In this document: one piece after another, positions 59,101-64,000 of the stretch | Position numbering within the stretch: the first letter of the stretch is position 1 | Layout of the letters: each line of letters begins with the position of its first letter | Assembly: GCA_034406715.1 (NCBI GenBank) | Contig: CP137865.1 | Span: 1,302,001 to 1,366,000 of the forward strand | Length of the DNA: 64,000 bases | Origin: Rhodotorula mucilaginosa | Lineage: Eukaryota > Basidiomycota > Microbotryomycetes > Sporidiobolales > Sporidiobolaceae | Reading direction: 5' to 3' | Program-made: the position numbers and the translations under genes | Notes under the pieces: model-generated | What the model was told of the DNA's origin: nothing | The model's database searches: none | What the model saw: only the letters and a program-made list of their open reading frames with translations

Positions 59101-59818
59101 GTGTTGATGTTGTTGTTGTTGTCGTCGTCGCGGGGGTCTTTGTCGAGGCGAGGGAAGCGGGCGCTGCTACGGCAGCTACATCGGAGGCCACTTCTGGTCG
59201 TGGTGGCGACGGCGGAGCGGCGGAGCGCGCCTTGCTGGCGTACGAGATGCTGGCGATGGTTCCGCCGGTCGCGGTATCGTCTGTCCAGCGGGTGTGCTGG
59301 CGTTTCCTTTGCGGCGGAGGCGAGTCCGGCGGCGGCGACGCTCGTCTTTTGAGAGTGCGCTTCGGCTCCGATTTGCCGACTTTCGCTGATGCTGAAGAAG
59401 AGGTTGCTGACGAGCGGAGGAGTTGTTTGCGATCGACGATGGGCGGCAGCAAGGGCGACGGTGGCTCTGCCGGAGGTTTCGCGCGCGGTCTCTTTGCGGG
59501 AGTAGCAGCAGCCTTTGGATCGCCCGCTGTGCGTTTCAGCAGTGCCTTGCGTGGTCGGTGATTCGAGGGCACCGTGGGCGGCGGAGGAGGAGGCGGCGCG
59601 ACGAGGAGGATCTCGTCGTCGGAAGACAGGTCGTCTTCGGGTTGTTTCGCATGGCTGGATAGGCGACTGCCCATGGCTGCGTGGCCCTGTACCAGACTCT
59701 CCAGCTGCGAGTCTATAGAGCGAGCGGCGGGATAAAAGAGAGCGAGCCTCCCCTCGACCACTTCCTCTCGCTTCCGCTTCGGCGGTTCGGCGTCCGCGTC
59801 GTCGCGTTCGACTTGCAT
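56200..59818 (-). CDS. Large disordered protein with C-terminal zinc-finger-like domain
   Basis: Two exons (56540-59818, 56200-56469) join in phase into 1,182 residues. The first 1,090 residues are almost all low complexity (Ser, Pro, Ala, Arg, polyproline runs, basic KRKR clusters). One more ordered block lies near residues 515-600 (LSFADWARKRYGFLDPAETS then IDPDVMAFEWDEDELWDAYE). The last exon encodes a compact Cys/His domain: RCNHGGCPSPFYQPHKRTAV then ENHARNFHTPG (C-x4-C, H, H) and LQCPFCSFWSMNASSTRQHV then YRRSDC (C-x2-C, H, C). This looks like one or two C2H2/C2HC fingers. With the basic clusters it suggests a nuclear DNA- or RNA-binding regulator, which is inference. It is divergent from CDC50 with a 166-bp gap. 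Confidence 0.75.
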
Positions 59819-59984
59819 CCACTCTGTAGGAGGAGACCAGAGAGCAGAGAGCTATTCGGAAGTGCGTTCTATTGCTGCTGCTGCCACCCCCCGCCAACAC
59901 CGTCACGCAGAGTCACCGCCACCAGCGGGACATCGCCTCCGCCGCACCGCCGCCGCATAAGCATAACCACGAGCACAAGCAAGG

Positions 59985-61594
59985 ATGGGCCTCTTTAGAC
60001 GCGCACGCCCAAAGACGGACGAGCAGGTCCTCCAGGAGCAAGACAAGAAACAAAAGACTCCGTGGCACAAGAGACCCGCCAGTCAGTCCAGTCGGCGCAC
60101 TGTCCCGCGACTCGACTACCGCCGTTTGCTGACCTGATAGTGTGCGATGGACAGACACCGCCTTCAAGCAGCAGCGCCTCAAAGCCTGGCAACCCATCCT
60201 CACCCCCGCCACCGTCCTGCCGACCTTTTTCCTCATCGGCATCATCTTTGTCCCCCTCGGCGGCGTCCTCCTCTGGGGGTCCAACAAAGTCCACGACTAC
60301 ACCATCGACTACACCCAGTGCGAGTTTGAAGCTCCGAACGACACGTTTGCCCAGTTGCCGTCGAGCAAGTGGGGTTACCACCTCGGAGGCGACGCCGGCA
60401 ACGTCCAGGCGCCGAGTTGGCAGTTCCAGCATGACCCGAACGGGCAGGTCGGGCAGCAGAGTCGCTGCCGTATCAACTTTGACCTCCCCGTCGAGTTGAC
60501 CGCACCCGTATTCATGTACTACAAACGTGCGCCGTCTCTCTCTCTGTCGTTCCAAAGTCCTCCTTTGGCTGACATCTCTTCACTCCAGTCACCAACTACT
60601 ATCAGAACCACCGTCGCTACGTCAAGTCGATCAACACGGATCAGTTAATGGGCAAGTCGGTCTCGTACAGCACCATCGACGGCGGTGACTGCAAACCCGC
60701 CGACACGACCGACGGCAAAATCATCTACCCGTGCGGCTTGATCGCCAACTCGCTCTTCAACGGTACATTTCTTTCTCGTCCTCACAGGGGTTTGGTCCTC
60801 TTGCAAAGATCGGATGGGCTGATAGATTGATTCGCGATCTCGTTTGCTGCCACCCCCAGACACGTTCCAGCAACCGATCCTGTTGAACCCGGCCGGCGGC
60901 TCCTCGGACCAGATCACCTACAACATGACCGACGACGGGATCGCCTGGCCGGGCGAAGCCGACAAGTACCGCCCGACGACGTACTCGCCGGACCAGATCG
61001 TCCCGCCTCCGTACTGGCGCGCGCGCTACCCGGACGGGTACACGCAGGACAACATCCCCGATTTGACCAAGGATCAACACTTCCAGGTCTGGATGCGGAC
61101 GGCTGGATTGCCGACGTTTAGGAAACTGTACTTCCGGAACGATGATGAGAACATGGCCCCGGGGACGTACGAGATTGACGTCTTCATGAGTGCGATCTTT
61201 GTTTCTTTTTTTCCCGGGTCAGGCGCAACCGAGAACCAGCATACTGACAAGCATCTCGTTCTCCCCTCTCGCGCGACAGACTACCCCGTCGAGCCCTTTG
61301 GCGGGACCAAGTCGATCGTGATCTCGACCGTCTCGTTCATCGGCGGCCGGAACCCGTTCCTCGGCATCGCCTACATCGCCGTCGGCGGCGTCTGCGTCCT
61401 CCTCGGACTCGCCCTCACCTTGCGGCATCTCATCAAGCCGAGGAAGTTGGGAGACCCGCAGGTGAGAGCCTCCCTCCTCCCGCGCGTCCTGTCTTTCTTT
61501 CTCCGACTGACCTTGTTTTTTGTTTTTTTTTGTTCCTCTTTTTTTTCTCTCCCTCGCGCAGTATCTGTCATGGAACCGGCCTGCGACACACTGA
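59985..61594 (+). CDS. CDC50: CDC50/LEM3 family, beta subunit of P4-ATPase lipid flippase
   Basis: It starts MGLFRRARPKTDEQVLQEQD and ends YLSWNRPATH. Family blocks are DTAFKQQRLKAWQPILTP, TVLPTFFLIGIIFVPLGGVL (first membrane helix), MYYK then TNYYQNHRRYVKSINTDQL, CKPADTTDGKIIYPCGLIAN (paired Cys), DGIAWPGEADKY, FQVWMRTAGLPTFRKLYFRN, DYPVEPFGGTKSIVIST and FLGIAYIAVGGVCVLLGLAL (second helix). It partners with flippase ATPases for exit from the ER and for phospholipid transport. The first intron must use the GTCCAG donor near 60086 to keep phase into RWTDTAF. The other introns have ordinary sites. Confidence 0.93.
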
Positions 61595-61983
61595 AAACCT
61601 CCTATACACGGGTCCCGACTGTCCCCCCCGCTTCGGTAGTTTGTGTTGTTTTCGCCTCCGTCTCGCTGTCTTGGTCGACCACCTCTCCCTTTTTTCCCGC
61701 CTCTCCCCTTTACGTTCGTCGATGCAACAGCCGGTCTGTACTACTCATGTCCTCTCGCTTTGGCACGCGATCTGGAAGGGATGCTTGGCCAGCAGAACAA
61801 GGGCTGGGCCCAAGCGCGCAATAAGGAAGCTTTCGGGTTGTCCGCGGGCGGCAAACTGCAGAGGTTCGTGCTCACCCAGGACTCGCGGTCAGAGTGCTAC
61901 CTCGGCTCTCTTTCCCGCAGACGTTGGTGGCGCAGTACCACACACCTATTTACAACTTCGAAAAGGCCTTTTGAGGGGCCGAC
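61595..61983. other. CDC50 3' flank
   Basis: No gene is seen. It probably also holds the promoter of the next gene. Confidence 0.5.
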
Positions 61984-63979
61984 ATGCGCGAGAGTCATCG
62001 ACAGGATGCCCTCCCAGATGAAGGTGAGCATCGTCGCCCCCTTCTCCAACCTCTTGCGCGCTGCGCCATGATCCACACTTGACCTCGGGACTTCTTCTCC
62101 TCCAGAGACTCTGAAAGGAATCATCACGGCGCTTTGTCGATCCTTGGACGACAGCCGTCGGTGGCTTCACTGCGTCCCGGGCGCCGAGGTCAAGCTCCAA
62201 ATCGATCTCAAGAGCCCGACTCCTGGTCCGTTCACGCCTCTGCGCGCCTTTGCCTCGCTCGGACCTGATCGTGTCGTGTCTGGTGCTTGTGACAGCACAA
62301 GCCAAAAGAACGAAACTGCCCTTGTACGAAGTTTACGACGCGCAAATAATTCAGACCTACGAATCAAACAACGCAGTGCTCCCTTTCATGACGGTTCCCC
62401 TGATCGACAGGGTCAGAAACGGCTTGATGACTCGGACGGTGAAGCATAGGGAAAAAGCGTGGCACTGGACGTACAAAGGACTCTCCAGTCTTCCGACGAT
62501 CGAAAATGCCCGAGCCTACTCGACGCTTTGGGACCTCCGCGAGACTGCCGAAGGCGATCCTCTTGCGTGGGTGAGGTTCAAGATGGAGCCCAGGGACGAC
62601 TACTCTTCCAGAAGACGGCGACCGTGTGGAAGAGGTACGTCAGAGCGACCTCGGAGAAGCGTTTTTTTTGTCGTCGCGACTTTGTTACTGATGATCGAAT
62701 TCAGGTCAAAGCCAGGACAACGTCCCGGCCTATGCTCACCATCCCGCGCGCTTCCAGAGCATGCCGCTGCCGGGATATCAACAGGAAGTTCCCGCGCCGT
62801 CATCGATGCCGCGGCGCCGTCCCAGAGAAGTCGAGAATGATCAGGTTCAACAGCACGAAGGTACCACGCTCGGGGAACCGGGGATCGTACAGTCACGTCA
62901 GAAGCCGTCACATCACAATCTCGGATCGGCACCCTCGCATGCTGCCACGGCTGGGCCGTCCGCTGCAGCACTAAAGGGAGCTTCGAATGCAGGACGAGAA
63001 ATCGCACCTCGCCGTGCTTCGCCTCGGCATTTGGCTCTTGTCGCCACAGCAGCGGAACGGTCTGTGCCAAATCGCGAGGATTTCACGCTACCTCTCCCAC
63101 CATACATCAGAGACTGTTCAGCCCGACCGGACAAGGACGCGGGGAGCATCGGGGTCGGTCGTGCCAAGCCTGACTGGCACCGACGGATCAAGCTCTTTCT
63201 CCACGAAATTGCAGCTCCATCCACGATTGCTTTTCGCGGCGTGAAACCGTCCGAGCCGCGCTTCTTGGGTACGCATCAGGCTTTGCGGGGGGTGTTTTTT
63301 TTTTATGCGCAGGCTGTTGACATCGTTGCCTCGCAGGAACGCGGTACTCTTCCCTGCAAAATGGCTCGACTGCTGTTGAGGTCGCAGTTCAGATGGAAGG
63401 GGTCTGGCAGTTTGCGAGGCCCAAGTATCCCGGTGGTCCCGGGGCAGCTTTCGTCTTTCCCGAGTACGGATCGAGCCTTCCGACGTTCACGCTGCCTGGA
63501 GCTGCTCAAGCTCCGAGCGGAAGCTCTCCCATCGAAGTCAAGGATGTTCGCCTGATATGCAAGCAACCATGTGAGTACGGCGGACCGCTGATGCTACGTC
63601 TCGAGGCCGGTTTTCGCACAACTTGCTTTTAAAGCTGACGGTGTCCATTTGAGTTGCAGTCTCTGCGCATCGGAACTATCGCTGCCTCTGGCGCTTGACT
63701 TCGCGTCACGGTGTTGAAGACTCGACGCATTTTGCAGGCGCCTTTGCACCTTTGAGAACCACTTGGACATGCACGACCAAGGCTAGCGACCGCGCTCAAG
63801 AACCCGTTCTCATCGTACACTTCTCTCAGCGCAGGCCGTACCACCCTGTCACGCGCGGTCACGATCCCTTGCCTCCGATCTTCCGGCCTGACCAAAGTCA
63901 GACTCGCAGTCGACCTTGCGGCGCGGCGACAACCGCCTTTTCGCCCGGACACCCAGCGAAGCACATTCGAAAGCAGTGA
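61984..63979 (+). CDS. Uncharacterised protein of about 548 residues
   Basis: Six exons (61984-62023, 62106-62438, 62479-62634, 62705-63268, 63337-63570, 63660-63979) join in phase from ATG to TGA. It starts MRESHRQDALPDEETLKGII and holds GAEVKLQIDLKSPTPGPFTP, SLPTIENARAYSTLWDLRET, IKLFLHEIAAPSTIAFRG, TAVEVAVQMEGVWQFARPKY and SPIEVKDVRLICKQPFSAHR. Alternating hydrophobic strands and the phrase VKLQIDL near the start hint at a beta-sandwich, arrestin-like arrangement, but I would not assign it. The third junction uses a 40-nt intron and could be wrong, since the frame through 62439-62478 is also open in a neighbouring reading. No signal peptide or membrane segment is visible. Confidence 0.6.
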
Positions 63980-64000
63980 ACGCGGTGCTCGCTCGTCGAG

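Noticed and set aside
56829-59561. Very long open frames on the plus strand (up to about 460 codons)
   Set aside because: They are antisense to the disordered zinc-finger gene. GC-rich low-complexity coding DNA keeps several frames open, and the antisense translations show no domains or splice logic.

Overview
The window looks like nuclear DNA of a basidiomycete yeast, most likely Pucciniomycotina/Microbotryomycetes (the Rhodotorula-Rhodosporidium-Sporobolomyces group). The reasons are GC-rich coding DNA, genes packed on both strands, many short introns (about 45-100 nt, donors mostly GTGAGT/GTGCGT/GTACGT), and fungal-specific genes: LEU2, an EF-hand alternative NADH dehydrogenase, a CHS7-type chaperone and a Mug70-like CBS/PB1 protein. 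I placed it by gene content only. Exon joins were read by eye from splice sites and phase.

Left part (1-12.2 kb): a decayed ribosomal protein uS17 (RPS11) remnant, a short acidic orphan, a Siw14-type phosphatase, then the divergent pair NOB1 (18S rRNA maturation) and LEU2 (leucine synthesis).

Rearranged part (12.6-22.2 kb): two arms of about 1.9 kb in inverted orientation. The right arm carries the 3' part of the working PRE3 gene (20S proteasome beta1). The left arm carries a 5'-truncated PRE3 copy and is interrupted by a 1,553-bp hAT-like DNA transposon with perfect 12-bp ends and an 8-bp target duplication. Around and between the arms lie three copies or fragments of one unrecognised multi-exon gene family. 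This is the least ordinary part of the window.

Middle part (22.5-42 kb): PRE3 sits head-to-head with RPN12 (19S lid), so two proteasome subunits share a 281-bp promoter. Then come a Golgi-type glycosyltransferase-like protein, a four-CBS/PB1 tail-anchored protein, a class III Old Yellow Enzyme, a monocarboxylate-type MFS permease with a GC-AG intron, mitochondrial ribosomal protein mL49, the chitin synthase export chaperone CHS7 (with a 14-nt exon) and a MATH-BTB protein.

Right part (42-64 kb): an inverted pair of uncharacterised paralogs, a DHA2-type MFS exporter, an NDE-type NADH dehydrogenase, a Gfo/Idh/MocA oxidoreductase, an SDR16C-like dehydrogenase, a 1,182-residue mostly disordered protein ending in a zinc-finger-like Cys/His domain, the flippase subunit CDC50, and an uncharacterised 548-residue protein. 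I recognised no tRNA, rRNA, CRISPR array or retroelement.
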